A DNA stretch of 64,000 bases from the NCBI GenBank assembly GCA_015232455.1, contig JADFZQ010000012.1, forward strand, positions 31,223 to 95,222. Reading direction: 5' to 3'. A program made the translations under genes and the position numbers. Source of the DNA: Desulfamplus sp. GTDB taxonomy: Bacteria > Desulfobacterota > Desulfobacteria > Desulfobacterales > Desulfobacteraceae. The notes under the pieces are model-generated. The model did not search any database and was not told the DNA's origin. It was given only the letters and a program-made list of their open reading frames with translations. Of this stretch, positions 1-10,641 are shown piece by piece (the first letter of the stretch is position 1; each line of letters begins with the position of its first letter).

Positions 1-82
1 ACTTGATAGTTAGACTCAATTTGGGGAAGTTTTTTTTGTGTTATTTGAATTCATTAATTAGTAAAGGAGAAAACTAAAGAAA

Positions 83-1399
83 ATGAAGAATTATTTTAGG
101 AGTATTTTTATCAAAAAAAGTTTTACTGGCATTATCTGCCTAATTTTGCTTTATCTCACAGTGGGAGTTGCCGACGCAACAAGTATATTGAATAAATATG
201 GATTTACACTTGATTTTGATTTTGAAGCAGGAGCAATTTATACTAAAAGTACAGATACCTATTTTGGTGCAGGACAAAACGGAACAGGTGAAAAAGATAT
301 TTACTGGACCGAATACTATATGAAGCCATCTTTAAACTCAACCTACATACTTGATAATAAAAGCAGTTTATATGCAAAATTCGCCGCAGTTGGCGAAGCC
401 ACTCGTGGTGATGGCAACATCAACTCTTCTGATAACGGAGACGATATTGCCATTGACAAGGCATACGTAGGTTGGAAATCAGATAAGATGTTTGCTCAAG
501 AAAATATGTTAGATTTCTCAGTTGGACGGCAGGAATTTTTAGTTGGTCGTGGGTTTGTAATGAAAAGGCAGGGGGGCGATGATCCAAGTTCGTATTGGTT
601 AGCTCCTAACGTTCATTTTGATAACACGGCAATTGCTAAAATAAACTGGCAGCCCCTTCGAGCTGATTTTGCATGGGTTCGGACAAACGACAATTCATAT
701 GATACTCAATCTTATGGTGTGAATATCGAATATTTCAATGAAATGTTTAAGGCAATTGATCAGGCTACTTTGGCTGTAGCATACTTTAACACAGCAGAAT
801 CTGATAAATCTGGATGGGACGGACTTGATGTCTATAATGTTCGAGCAAATTTTGCACCTCTTGCAACTATGAACATCAAAGATTTATATATATCAGCAGA
901 GTATGTAAAGCAAAGGAACAATGGGATTCATAATGTTGATGCAAATGCCTACTTTGGAGAAATAGGCTATAATTTTTTAACAGTTTTTTGGACACCTAAA
1001 ATATTTTATCGTTATGAACATTTTAGTGGTGATGATCCTCTTACTAATACTGATGAAAGTTACCAGTACTATTTTGAGGGCGGTACAGGGTGGGGCACAT
1101 GGTATACTGAGATTCTTGGCGATTATTATGGATTCAATAATAATAACCAGAATCAAATTCAACTTGAAGTTCACCCAACAGATTCTATTTCTGCTGGTTT
1201 GATATACTATTCAATGGAAAGTGATGAAGGCAATAATAAAATCGGAGATGAAATCAATTTTTATGTTGATTATGTTATAAACAAATGGGTGTCAGTGGGT
1301 GGTTGCTATGCATGGGCATCTCCAGATACCGTTGTTGAATCAGATTTTGGTACTGATAATGCCCAAAAAATTGAACTCTACACCTATCTTTATTTTTGA
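83..1399 (+). CDS. Outer-membrane beta-barrel porin, alginate-export-like
   Basis: 438 aa; N-terminal signal peptide; alternating aromatic/polar beta-strand pattern; GRQEFLVGRGFVMKR-like motif; C-terminal aromatic residue (YLYF). Confidence 0.7.
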   Translation: MKNYFRSIFIKKSFTGIICLILLYLTVGVADATSILNKYGFTLDFDFEAGAIYTKSTDTYFGAGQNGTGEKDIYWTEYYMKPSLNSTYILDNKSSLYAKFAAVGEATRGDGNINSSDNGDDIAIDKAYVGWKSDKMFAQENMLDFSVGRQEFLVGRGFVMKRQGGDDPSSYWLAPNVHFDNTAIAKINWQPLRADFAWVRTNDNSYDTQSYGVNIEYFNEMFKAIDQATLAVAYFNTAESDKSGWDGLDVYNVRANFAPLATMNIKDLYISAEYVKQRNNGIHNVDANAYFGEIGYNFLTVFWTPKIFYRYEHFSGDDPLTNTDESYQYYFEGGTGWGTWYTEILGDYYGFNNNNQNQIQLEVHPTDSISAGLIYYSMESDEGNNKIGDEINFYVDYVINKWVSVGGCYAWASPDTVVESDFGTDNAQKIELYTYLYF

Positions 1400-1452
1400 T
1401 TATATAAATCCTCTCTATTAACTCAAAATACCATAGACTTGACAACTTTTTG

Positions 1453-1493
1453 AAAGATAGTAGAGACGAACGGCGTGCGTCTCTACTATCTTT
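1453..1493. repeat. Perfect 16-bp inverted repeat (aaagatagtagagacg / cgtctctactatcttt, 9-nt loop)
   Basis: Read directly; lies between convergent genes. Could be a terminator or a palindromic intergenic repeat; no T-tract immediately follows. Confidence 0.85.
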
Positions 1494-1548
1494 GTAGAAA
1501 GTTATGGTGTTACTTTATCCCCATTCCTTATCATGTTTTGGCACAATA

Positions 1549-4500
1549 TTAAGCAATACGTTCCTGTCTATACTGTAGAAATGGGATCACGACTCTGTTC
1601 TTGTTTCCTCCTAAAGCATCGTAGGTAATACTAACTACGGGGACTCCTGTTATTCTCTCAATTTTAGCACTCATAGCCTCTGTAACCAAGCCAGGACAGC
1701 AAAAAGACGGGCTTGTCTGAATAAACAGGGCAAGATCAGGATTCTCTTTAATGGTGTAGTGAATCTTTAAGATATTATCCATTGATTCGCCAGTATGTTC
1801 GGGCAATAATCCATAGGTTGCAAGAACGCTTTTAAAATCATCTGTGTAAGTGTGGTCAGGTTCATTAAAAAAAGGTTCAAAGTAACGGTAATAGCGTTTC
1901 TCAAATTGAGTCATTGTTGCAAGAATCGCTTTATTAGATATAAGACTTAAATATCTTCCCTCTTTAAACCACTTCTTAAAGTATGACTCTGCTATCATTT
2001 TTGCAAAACGATAATATGGAGTTGTTATAACTTCTCCGCCATGCTCTTCAATAAAATGAATCAAATTTTGATTCATAACATCATTATCTCTGACGTAAAA
2101 ATCACCAAAAATACCAACTTTGGGTCGGTTTTCTCTTGGATAGGTCTCTATAGTTTCAAATTGAGATAGTGCAATTTTAAGAGAATCTTCTCTTGTGGTT
2201 CTTCCTTCAAATGCCATATTTAAAATACGAACAGCCTGCTTTATAGCCTCGTCAGTTTGACCTTTTACCTTTTCGTAAGGTCGGATTTTGCAGCCTAATG
2301 ATCTTAAAAGCCCGCCAAACATATATGAAAAATAGGCATTTAATGAGGCACGAACAGAAATTTCACTAAATGAAAGCTCTCCTTTATAAACTCCTGCTTT
2401 TGCAAGATTAGCCTCAATCTCTCTTTTATCTAATGAAGTTTTATTTGATTTAAAGTTAATGCTGCCTAATTCACTGTTAGGGTTTGTTATCTCTTTGTTA
2501 GAAGAGATAATAGATTTTATATGGTGTGGGTAAAGTTTTATGTTGCACGATATTTCAGATTTGCTCATCCAAAGAAGACAATTTTCAGGATTTAGTTTTC
2601 TATTAACTATCGTTTGAATATAACCCGCTGCAATCGCATTTAACGGAATACATTGACCAGTATTTGTTTTAAGGCTTTGTTTAATTGTCTCATCACTCTC
2701 TTCCATTAAAATTGCATCATAACCTTCACCACGCAGGGTTGCTGCCAAAAATGAGCAGGTTATAGAGTCCCAATTTGGCATGATTATTGTTTTGCCTGAA
2801 AGATTATTCTCATCTTGAATGAGTGTTGATATTGACCAACCTCTTTTTTGAGACAAAGCTCTTTTCTGGGGCAGAGTGTTTTCAAGTTGAGGATTAAGAT
2901 GGGAAAGAGTTATAGTTTTATATTTAGAATAAGTTTTTGATTGGCTAAAATTTCTAAATGCCCTTACAGCAGCTTCAATACGTGTTTCATATCCAACACT
3001 TGAGTCATGCTCATCAAGTTCAAGCACAAGATATGGTTTATCGTGTGATTCCATTATTTTCTTAAAATAATCAACTCCAAATGAGTCTGGCGAACATTTA
3101 AAAGAGGTTATATAGACTGGAAATAGATTGTCTGTCCTTGCTGCAATTAAAGCTGCTTTAAGAATGGTTGCAGCGTGTTCCCAATGAATCTCTTTTAAGA
3201 GAGGTTCAATTTCAGTAAAATCGTGGTTCTCAAAATTAAGCATATCTTGAAAAAATGTGTTTATGCGTAAAGATGAGAAAATATCTGGAATTTTGCTGTT
3301 TAAAGATTCTGATAAAATTGTGTATGGTCTTCCTACAAGCAGCACATTAATGTCATTAGATATGTTTATCTGCTCTGCATAAAGTTCTTTAAGCTGATCT
3401 TCTGCACCTTTTTTCCACTCTAAAGCCTTATCATAAGCAGAACTTATATCAAAAAAGCTGATAAGAGAATCATCAAAAAATTTTACAAAATAGTCATCAG
3501 ATATTTTATCCTCAAAATCGCTGGCTGAATTTGTAATATTTTTAAAAGAACGATAAATCTCTATTTTAGTATAAAAATTTGTGTAAAGGTCTTTTACCAC
3601 AGGAGTCAGCAATCGCTTTTTTCTTATATTTGGCAAAGCTGCAATAACTGACGGAACATATTGTGTGTAGTAACAATATTGCCTTCTACCGCTCTTTTCT
3701 CTATTTTTATTTTCAAAATAGTATGGAAGAAAGACATAATCAGCTTTTTCCATAAGATAGTCAACATGACCATGAAGAGATGTGATTGGTGTGCAAAATT
3801 CAGCATTTGCAAGAGATCGACCACGCGTTACAGGCGATTTCATACGTTCACTGGTAATGGTTTTAATCCCAAGGTAGTTGAAAAAAATCTTCCAAAAATC
3901 TAAATCTTCAACAAGATGAAGTGCCGCTGGAATGCCGATTGTAAATGGATATTGAGTCTTGCATGGGTGAGGCAAAGTTACTGCCTTTTTTCTTGCTTTA
4001 AGAAGGTGGAAATTATTCTCTTTTGCTACATAATGATCTGTTTCATAATCTCTTCCGCACAAAAAGCCAAAAGCAACAGTCTCACTATCCATTTCAACTA
4101 TGGTAAGTTTACAGCTGTTTGTGCAAAGCTGGCAGGTCTCTTGACGAACAGGAATCTCTTTTTTCCAAAGATCAAAGCCTCTAAATTTACTCTTTGGATA
4201 CTGCTCTTCGCCAGTTAAACTTATCTTATTATAGTTATTAATCTTGTCATCAATATTAATCTGCTTTTCATCAACTTTTTTTCCTCCTCTATCTCCACAA
4301 ATAGAGCTTAAGGCAGGCATAGAGTCGTATATCTGCTCATTATTGCTTATAAATGCAACATGAGTGTGCATATCTTTTATTGTTAACGCAACACCAAGTG
4401 CACCAGTAAGGTGGCAAAACTTAGATACATGAATAGGTTTTTTAAGTCGTTGTTCAAAAGCCGCAACCAATGCTCTATTTTTTGCAGTTGCCCCTTGAAA

Positions 4501-6357
4501 TAAGATAGTCTCACCAATCTTTGCTTCGGTTGCAACTTTAGTCATATAGTTATCTCTGACTGAATGAAGAGCAGAAGCAAGAACTTCATTTACACTGTAT
4601 CCTTCAGATAGAAAATGGTTCATATCTCTTTCCATGAACACCGTGCATCTATCGCTTGATATTGGTGATTTTACAGATTCTGTCCGTGCTGAATATTCAG
4701 ATAAAGGGCAGCCAAGTTTCAAAGCCTGCTCTTCTATAAAACTGCCAGTTCCAGCAGCACATACAGTGTTCATAAACGATGATGTTACAACACCATTTTT
4801 CATGGTGGTAAATTTTGCGTCCTGACCACCAATTTCAATTATGGTGTCAACACTGTTATTTAGTTCATAAGCAGCTCTTGAGTGTGCTGTTATCTCATCA
4901 AGCACCAAATCAGCACCAATAACTCCAGCAGATAGCTTTCTTCCAGAGCCAGTAGTTCCACACCCAATTATGGTTATGTTGAAATTATAATCAGAGATAA
5001 ATTTATCAGCGGCTTTGAAAATTGACTGAACAGCCTGAACAGGTCTTGATGCAGTTCTTGTGTAAAAACCAGATAGAACAGTCCCTTTTTCTGTGATTAT
5101 AACAGCTTTTGTGCTTGTTGAACCAACATCAAGTCCAAGGTAGCAAGGAATTTGAGTAGTTAAAGAATCAGATTTCACACTTGATAAAGAGGTAGTATTT
5201 GAATGGGAAGAAGTAGTATTGGAAGCAGAATTATAAATAGATAAAAGAGTTGATGGCTCTTCATAAATGTCAACCTCAACCCCTTCAAATATCTCACTCT
5301 TAAACCCTTTAAAATCAGGGTAATCAGACAGCGTGAGAGTCAATTCAGGATAAAAAAATTTCTGCTGTTTCTCTTTTTCTATCAAAAGGTCATTTAGATT
5401 CTTGATATTTATTTTGCTGTATGGAGCAGCGGAATTTATTTGGTTATTTGGGCTGTAAAGCTCATTGTTATTTATATTATTATCTATGCTTTTTAGTTCG
5501 TCAGCCATGCAAAGAGCCGCACCAATTGCTCCATAAAGGTGAGAGTTCTCATCACAGATAAGAGATTCTGTGTTATCAAAATTATCATCTTTAAAGGTTT
5601 CTGTTAGAGATTTATTTTTTATATTTCCACCTGCCTGAGATTTATTAATCAAATCTTCAAGATGCTTTTTAACTGACCTATTTTTAGAAACACCACCACA
5701 AAAAATAATGGGCTTGTTGATGGTTTCATTAGTAAATAAAGTGTTGTAGATATTTCTTGCAAGCCCTTTACACAACCCATCGCATATTTGAGGGACAGAA
5801 AATCCCTCTTGCTGGGCATGTATAAGGTCAGTTTTTGCAAAAACTGCACAACGGGTTGCAATATCAGGAATCCTAAGAGTGTTCTCAAAAGCAGCATTGC
5901 TTAACTCTTCTGGGTGCGACAATCCAAGACGTTTGGATTGCTGGTCAAGAAAACTTCCAGTTCCAGCAGCACATGAGGTGTTGTTTTTAGAGCCGCAATA
6001 TTTTCCACATTCATCAAACAGACTTAAACTAAATTTTTCGCCGCCAACATTTAGAATTGCACCTATATTTTTATGAAAATGGCGAGCAGCCCTTATGATT
6101 GCAACTTGATCATCATAGGTTTGAACTCTTTTAATAGTGTAAGGAGTTGAAGAGGTTGCAGCAATATAATCAAATTTACTTAAATCAACTCCAGATAGTG
6201 CCGCTTCAAGAGCTTTTGATATATCGCCATGGTGAAAAGCACTTCCTTTGCATAAGATAGCTCCCAATTCAGAGTTTTTTATACCAGCATTTATACCAGC
6301 AATAGAAACAGATACAGAACCAACATCAACACCTAAAATATTTATCATTGTGCTCAT
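1549..6357 (-). CDS. Fused double-ASKHA acyl-CoA dehydratase activase (BadF/BadG/HgdC type) with DUF2229 and 2-hydroxyacyl-CoA dehydratase-like regions
   Basis: 1602 aa; two ATPase modules (GVDVGSVSVSIAG and GLDVGSTSTKAVI), each with a CAAGTGSF motif; C-terminal Cys-containing region (CQLCTNSCKL, GQCIPLNA, SPSFCCPGLV). Confidence 0.9.
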   Translation of the reverse strand: MSTMINILGVDVGSVSVSIAGINAGIKNSELGAILCKGSAFHHGDISKALEAALSGVDLSKFDYIAATSSTPYTIKRVQTYDDQVAIIRAARHFHKNIGAILNVGGEKFSLSLFDECGKYCGSKNNTSCAAGTGSFLDQQSKRLGLSHPEELSNAAFENTLRIPDIATRCAVFAKTDLIHAQQEGFSVPQICDGLCKGLARNIYNTLFTNETINKPIIFCGGVSKNRSVKKHLEDLINKSQAGGNIKNKSLTETFKDDNFDNTESLICDENSHLYGAIGAALCMADELKSIDNNINNNELYSPNNQINSAAPYSKINIKNLNDLLIEKEKQQKFFYPELTLTLSDYPDFKGFKSEIFEGVEVDIYEEPSTLLSIYNSASNTTSSHSNTTSLSSVKSDSLTTQIPCYLGLDVGSTSTKAVIITEKGTVLSGFYTRTASRPVQAVQSIFKAADKFISDYNFNITIIGCGTTGSGRKLSAGVIGADLVLDEITAHSRAAYELNNSVDTIIEIGGQDAKFTTMKNGVVTSSFMNTVCAAGTGSFIEEQALKLGCPLSEYSARTESVKSPISSDRCTVFMERDMNHFLSEGYSVNEVLASALHSVRDNYMTKVATEAKIGETILFQGATAKNRALVAAFEQRLKKPIHVSKFCHLTGALGVALTIKDMHTHVAFISNNEQIYDSMPALSSICGDRGGKKVDEKQINIDDKINNYNKISLTGEEQYPKSKFRGFDLWKKEIPVRQETCQLCTNSCKLTIVEMDSETVAFGFLCGRDYETDHYVAKENNFHLLKARKKAVTLPHPCKTQYPFTIGIPAALHLVEDLDFWKIFFNYLGIKTITSERMKSPVTRGRSLANAEFCTPITSLHGHVDYLMEKADYVFLPYYFENKNREKSGRRQYCYYTQYVPSVIAALPNIRKKRLLTPVVKDLYTNFYTKIEIYRSFKNITNSASDFEDKISDDYFVKFFDDSLISFFDISSAYDKALEWKKGAEDQLKELYAEQINISNDINVLLVGRPYTILSESLNSKIPDIFSSLRINTFFQDMLNFENHDFTEIEPLLKEIHWEHAATILKAALIAARTDNLFPVYITSFKCSPDSFGVDYFKKIMESHDKPYLVLELDEHDSSVGYETRIEAAVRAFRNFSQSKTYSKYKTITLSHLNPQLENTLPQKRALSQKRGWSISTLIQDENNLSGKTIIMPNWDSITCSFLAATLRGEGYDAILMEESDETIKQSLKTNTGQCIPLNAIAAGYIQTIVNRKLNPENCLLWMSKSEISCNIKLYPHHIKSIISSNKEITNPNSELGSINFKSNKTSLDKREIEANLAKAGVYKGELSFSEISVRASLNAYFSYMFGGLLRSLGCKIRPYEKVKGQTDEAIKQAVRILNMAFEGRTTREDSLKIALSQFETIETYPRENRPKVGIFGDFYVRDNDVMNQNLIHFIEEHGGEVITTPYYRFAKMIAESYFKKWFKEGRYLSLISNKAILATMTQFEKRYYRYFEPFFNEPDHTYTDDFKSVLATYGLLPEHTGESMDNILKIHYTIKENPDLALFIQTSPSFCCPGLVTEAMSAKIERITGVPVVSITYDALGGNKNRVVIPFLQYRQERIA

Positions 6358-6494
6358 TTTATTATTCTTTATTTTTCAATTTACGTTTATGTTCAAATTC
6401 AGATTTATATTTATTAGATTTCCTGCATAACTAAAACTATATTCAGTAAAATCAAGGGTCAAACCCAAGTTTTGCAGAAAGTCAATTTCTGGAT

Positions 6495-6968
6495 TTATAT
6501 CTTTTCTTTTATCTCATTCCAAAAATCACGAACACCTCTACGCCAGCCATCTAAAAATAGCCTGCCGTATTTACCAATACCATCTGTCTTTTTTTCAACA
6601 AGCTCTTCAGAAGATAAAAGATTATTAAAATAACTGCCAAGAGTATCATCTTTAGCCATCTCTAAAGCTGAAGAGAGTCCAAGTGCATAGATAAGATCAT
6701 TGTAGTGGGCGTTCTTTGCCCATTGAAGCCCTTTTGCATGTCCATTTTCAGAGTAATTTACTTCAGCCTGTTTTTTTTCATTTTTTAGTCTATCTATAAT
6801 CGCTGCCATATCATGGTCTTCTTGCAATCTTCTTTGGAACTCCTCTTTTTTATGTATTGCCTCTGCTAAAGCATCTTGAAACATTTTGGAGAAATTAAAA
6901 GATTGCCGCCACTCTTCCATCTTTTCATAAAGCATGTCTGGAATGCTTAAAGTTATTTTACGTGTCAT
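6495..6968 (-). CDS. Hypothetical protein with RHH/CopG-like N-terminus
   Basis: 157 aa; starts MTRKITLSIPDMLYEKMEEWRQ, like ribbon-helix-helix proteins; upstream of the activase gene on the same strand. Confidence 0.5.
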   Translation of the reverse strand: MTRKITLSIPDMLYEKMEEWRQSFNFSKMFQDALAEAIHKKEEFQRRLQEDHDMAAIIDRLKNEKKQAEVNYSENGHAKGLQWAKNAHYNDLIYALGLSSALEMAKDDTLGSYFNNLLSSEELVEKKTDGIGKYGRLFLDGWRRGVRDFWNEIKEKI

Positions 6969-7073
6969 GTTTTTATCTCCATAACTGTTTTTTTAAGAGT
7001 ATGTTATATGTCGTGTTTCTATGCTTAATCAGTAGCAATACTATTTGAGTGGTGTTAATTTAGTTAATACGTA

Positions 7074-8498
7074 TTATTTTTTTGTGGTAGTGTCAAGAGA
7101 GTTTGTAAAATCGTTAATGTCAATCCCATATTTTTTAATTCGTTTCCATACAGTTACCCTGCTTACTCCAATAGCTTCAGCAACTTTGGATTGATTACCT
7201 TTTTCTTTAATCAACGCTTGTAATAATTCGCTTTTTTCATCAATTTTTATAAACTTACCATAATTACTATTTTTGTTGCTCATATCTTTACAAACATGTT
7301 CAGATGCAGTTTTAATCTCAGTATGTAGAACCTTATCAGGCAGATGTTCAGGTGTTATAATATTGCCATGACACAGCACAAAGGCATATTCTACCGCATT
7401 TCTAAGCTCTCTTACATTTCCAGTCCATTTATACATCATCATTCGTTTCATGGCTTCTGGTGAGAATCCCAAAATATTTTTACCAGTTTTTTTAGTATTG
7501 ATATCAACAAAATGTTGAACAAGAATAGGTATATCTTCATTGCGGGCGGATAAAGGAGGGCAGTTTACAGGAAAAACATTTATCCTAAAAAAGAGGTCTT
7601 CTCTAAATTTTTGTGATTGCATTAAAGATTCAACATCTCTGTTAGTGGCAGTAATAATACGAACATCAACATCAATAGAGCAGTTATCCCCAACTTTTTC
7701 AATTTTTTTCTCCTCAAGAACTCTTAGAAGTTTTACCTGTGTTGACATGGGAATATCTCCGATTTCATCAAGAAATATTGAACCCCCGTGAGCTGCTTCA
7801 AATCTGCCGATACGGTTTCTGTCTGCCCCTGTGTATGCACCTTTAACATGCCCGAATAGCTCACTTTCTAATAGATTTTCGTTAAGTGCTGCACAGTTAA
7901 CCTTTATAAATGGCTTGGAACTTCTAAGACCTGTCTCATGCACAGCTCTTGCAACAAGCTCTTTACCTGTTCCACTCTCTCCAAGAATCATTACAGGAGT
8001 ATCTGAAGCTGCAACATTTTCAATAACCCCAAATAAAGATTGCATAACAGGACTTTTTCCAATAATTCCATGAAATCCATCATCAAGCATATATGTTTTT
8101 TTAAGAGCCATAAGTTCGTTATTATAACGGATACTATCTGACATATCCTTTAAAGTCTCAACAGCACCAACAATATTACCATCATCGTCATATAGGACTG
8201 TGGCACTTTTTAAAATTTGAACAGAACGGTTTTGCTTGTTTGAAATAATGCACTTTTTATCTCTCATCATACCGCGGGAAAAAAGACCGCACCATAGTTT
8301 CCCCTCCCCTTTGCCTATAATTACGCAGCCAGTGCAGTTAAGAGTTCTGCATGATTTTCCCTCAAGCTCTTTTTCAGTGTATCCAGTCATAAGTTGTGCT
8401 GTGCTGTTAGATGCGATAATTTCACCTTTGGCATTAACTATCATCACGCCGTCGTGAACAGCTTCAATTATAGTTCTCCAGTATTTTCCAATATCCAT
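7074..8498 (-). CDS. PAS-containing sigma-54-dependent Fis-family transcriptional activator
   Basis: 474 aa; PAS domain; AAA+ motifs [14 protein letters not shown] variant (GAYTGA), [11 protein letters not shown]; C-terminal Fis-type HTH. Confidence 0.95.
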   Translation of the reverse strand: MDIGKYWRTIIEAVHDGVMIVNAKGEIIASNSTAQLMTGYTEKELEGKSCRTLNCTGCVIIGKGEGKLWCGLFSRGMMRDKKCIISNKQNRSVQILKSATVLYDDDGNIVGAVETLKDMSDSIRYNNELMALKKTYMLDDGFHGIIGKSPVMQSLFGVIENVAASDTPVMILGESGTGKELVARAVHETGLRSSKPFIKVNCAALNENLLESELFGHVKGAYTGADRNRIGRFEAAHGGSIFLDEIGDIPMSTQVKLLRVLEEKKIEKVGDNCSIDVDVRIITATNRDVESLMQSQKFREDLFFRINVFPVNCPPLSARNEDIPILVQHFVDINTKKTGKNILGFSPEAMKRMMMYKWTGNVRELRNAVEYAFVLCHGNIITPEHLPDKVLHTEIKTASEHVCKDMSNKNSNYGKFIKIDEKSELLQALIKEKGNQSKVAEAIGVSRVTVWKRIKKYGIDINDFTNSLDTTTKK

Positions 8499-8631
8499 TG
8501 TATATCCTCTGCATGTTGCGTTTTAAGTTGTAAACCATTAACGTCTGTTATTAACACTTAACATTAACATAAGATAATACAGATTAACAATATTATATTG
8601 ATAATATAATATTTACTGATGGTTATCATCA

Positions 8632-8647
8632 TGGCACATTCATTGCT
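8632..8647 (+). promoter_or_regulatory. Sigma-54 (-24/-12) promoter
   Basis: TGGCACATTCATTGCT matches TGGCAC-N5-TTGCW with exact GG-N10-GC spacing; ~70 nt upstream of 8719 and divergent from a sigma-54 activator gene. Confidence 0.85.
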
Positions 8648-8718
8648 ATATAATTAAAAATATAGGAAAAATGTTAATCAGGTATTAACACAAACTTAAA
8701 ATCAATAAGGAGAAAAAG

Positions 8719-10599
8719 ATGGGTCTAAAACAGTGCCAAAAAACAGTGGAAAGGGGGAAAAAGGTTAAACTAAATACAATTTTATTTATACTGCTATTTC
8801 TTTGCCAAGTTTTTGCTGGTCAGAGCGTTTATGCCTCAGATAAAGCAAATAACAAAAAACAGGAGATTACTCAGAAGAAACATATTGAAAAAGAAGATGT
8901 GCAGATGCTCAAAAAACAGCTTGAAGAGATGAGCAAAAGCATGGAGCTGCTTAAGGAGAAACTTAACACTCTTGAGCAAAATAGAGAATCAGATAAACAG
9001 GAGATAGAAAAAGAGAGGCAGGCAGAAAAACAAGATCAAGAGCAAAATAAGCAGGATAGACAAAAGGATAAAGAAGATATTCAATACTTAAGTAAACGTG
9101 TTGACAAAGCAGAGCTGCATACTGCAACTGACAAGCTCTCTCTTGGGTTTGAACTTCGCTCTAAAGCTGATTCTATCCATTATGATGGAATGTTATCTGC
9201 TCCTTCTACGATGATTGGTTCTTTTTTTACACCTGTCTCACAAGGAGGATTTAATGGTGCAACTCTCAGCCAAGTTCAGCAAGGTATGCAAAACATGGCT
9301 ATGGCTGGAATGATTCCAGCTTTAGAGGAGAACGATATTGACAATGATGTCATATTTACAAATAAATTTCATCTTAATATGGAGTCAAAACTAAACTCTA
9401 ATTTAAGTTTTGCAGGAAGAATGGCTGCCTATAAAGTTTGGGGAGACTCTACAGGGGTAAAATTCAATCAAGGAAGTCTAGGAGACATTACCCTTGATGG
9501 TAACACATCATCTCTTCCACATGGAGATACGCTTCATCTTGAGAGAGCCTATTTTCTATACAGCAAATATCTAAATAGTGTCCCAATAAGTTTCTCTCTT
9601 GGCAGACGCCCGTCAACTAACGGTCCTCCTTTGGAATATGGAGAGTATGGCATGGAGGGAGGGTCTCCTTTAGCAACAATAATTAACTGGCAGTTTGATG
9701 GTGCTTCACTCAACTTTGGACTTGAAGATGCAACTGGTATTCCGGGAGCTGCTTTTAAACTCTGTTATGGAGTAGGATTTGAAGGAGATTGGGGAAATTC
9801 TTACTCATTGCAAGAGAGCCAATCTGAAGTTGAAGATGTAAATTTGTTTGGATTTATTGCCACCTTATTTGACAATGACTCTTTTAGTGCAGTTCTAAAT
9901 TATGCTCATGCGTGGGATATTACAGACGGCTTTACAGGGCTGACTGTTATGCCATTTATAGCATCAAAATCAGATCAGAACAAAGATGGCTCTTCTGAAT
10001 ATTATTTTACGCAAAACAGCGGCGGTTATATAACACGTATGGAGCCATCAACTGAAATTGGAGATTGGGACGCTGCAACACTTCTTATGAGAAAAAATCT
10101 TTATGAAGAGACAGAAAAAGATATTGATCTATTTCTTGCTGGCTCATGGAGTAAAACTGATCCTTCAAAAATATCTGCAAATCCATTCTATGAAATGATG
10201 GGAATTGGTCTATTGAGTTCAAATGGTCAACTTGAAGGGCAAGACGGTTATAGTATCTATGCTGGTGCTATATTCCCAATGCCTTTTGATGCAAAACTTG
10301 GACTTGAATACAACTGGGGTTCTAAGTATTGGTTTAACTTCACAGGTGCAGAAGATTCGCTTGTAGGCAGTAAACTTGCCACAAGAGGAAGTGTATATGA
10401 GGGATATTATATTCAACCAATATTTGGACAAAATTTCTTTGTAAGGTTAGGGACAAGGTTCTACGATTATAAATATACAGGCAGTGGTAACCCACTTGGT
10501 GAACCTGTAGAAATATCAGAGGCAAATTCACTAAATGGACTATTCCCAATTGCTGATAAAGTTTGGGATAGCTATTTAGCAGCAACAATGAGGTTCTAA
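8719..10599 (+). CDS. DUF3373-like outer-membrane beta-barrel protein
   Basis: 626 aa; signal sequence, coiled coil, then barrel with LSLGFELRSKADSIHYD and terminal Phe (ATMRF). Confidence 0.8.
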   Translation: MGLKQCQKTVERGKKVKLNTILFILLFLCQVFAGQSVYASDKANNKKQEITQKKHIEKEDVQMLKKQLEEMSKSMELLKEKLNTLEQNRESDKQEIEKERQAEKQDQEQNKQDRQKDKEDIQYLSKRVDKAELHTATDKLSLGFELRSKADSIHYDGMLSAPSTMIGSFFTPVSQGGFNGATLSQVQQGMQNMAMAGMIPALEENDIDNDVIFTNKFHLNMESKLNSNLSFAGRMAAYKVWGDSTGVKFNQGSLGDITLDGNTSSLPHGDTLHLERAYFLYSKYLNSVPISFSLGRRPSTNGPPLEYGEYGMEGGSPLATIINWQFDGASLNFGLEDATGIPGAAFKLCYGVGFEGDWGNSYSLQESQSEVEDVNLFGFIATLFDNDSFSAVLNYAHAWDITDGFTGLTVMPFIASKSDQNKDGSSEYYFTQNSGGYITRMEPSTEIGDWDAATLLMRKNLYEETEKDIDLFLAGSWSKTDPSKISANPFYEMMGIGLLSSNGQLEGQDGYSIYAGAIFPMPFDAKLGLEYNWGSKYWFNFTGAEDSLVGSKLATRGSVYEGYYIQPIFGQNFFVRLGTRFYDYKYTGSGNPLGEPVEISEANSLNGLFPIADKVWDSYLAATMRF

Positions 10600-10641
10600 A
10601 TATTAAACTATATAACAAAATAATAAGAGGAGATTTCTAAA

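Noticed and set aside
977-1202. Overlapping ORFs on both strands inside the porin gene (977-1174 -, 1014-1202 +)
   Set aside because: Low-complexity hydrophobic translations fully within a well-supported CDS; typical AT-rich shadow ORFs.
3624-6430. Several 60-100 aa ORFs opposite or within the activase gene
   Set aside because: Entirely inside or overlapping a strongly supported 1602-aa CDS; no recognisable domains or start signals.
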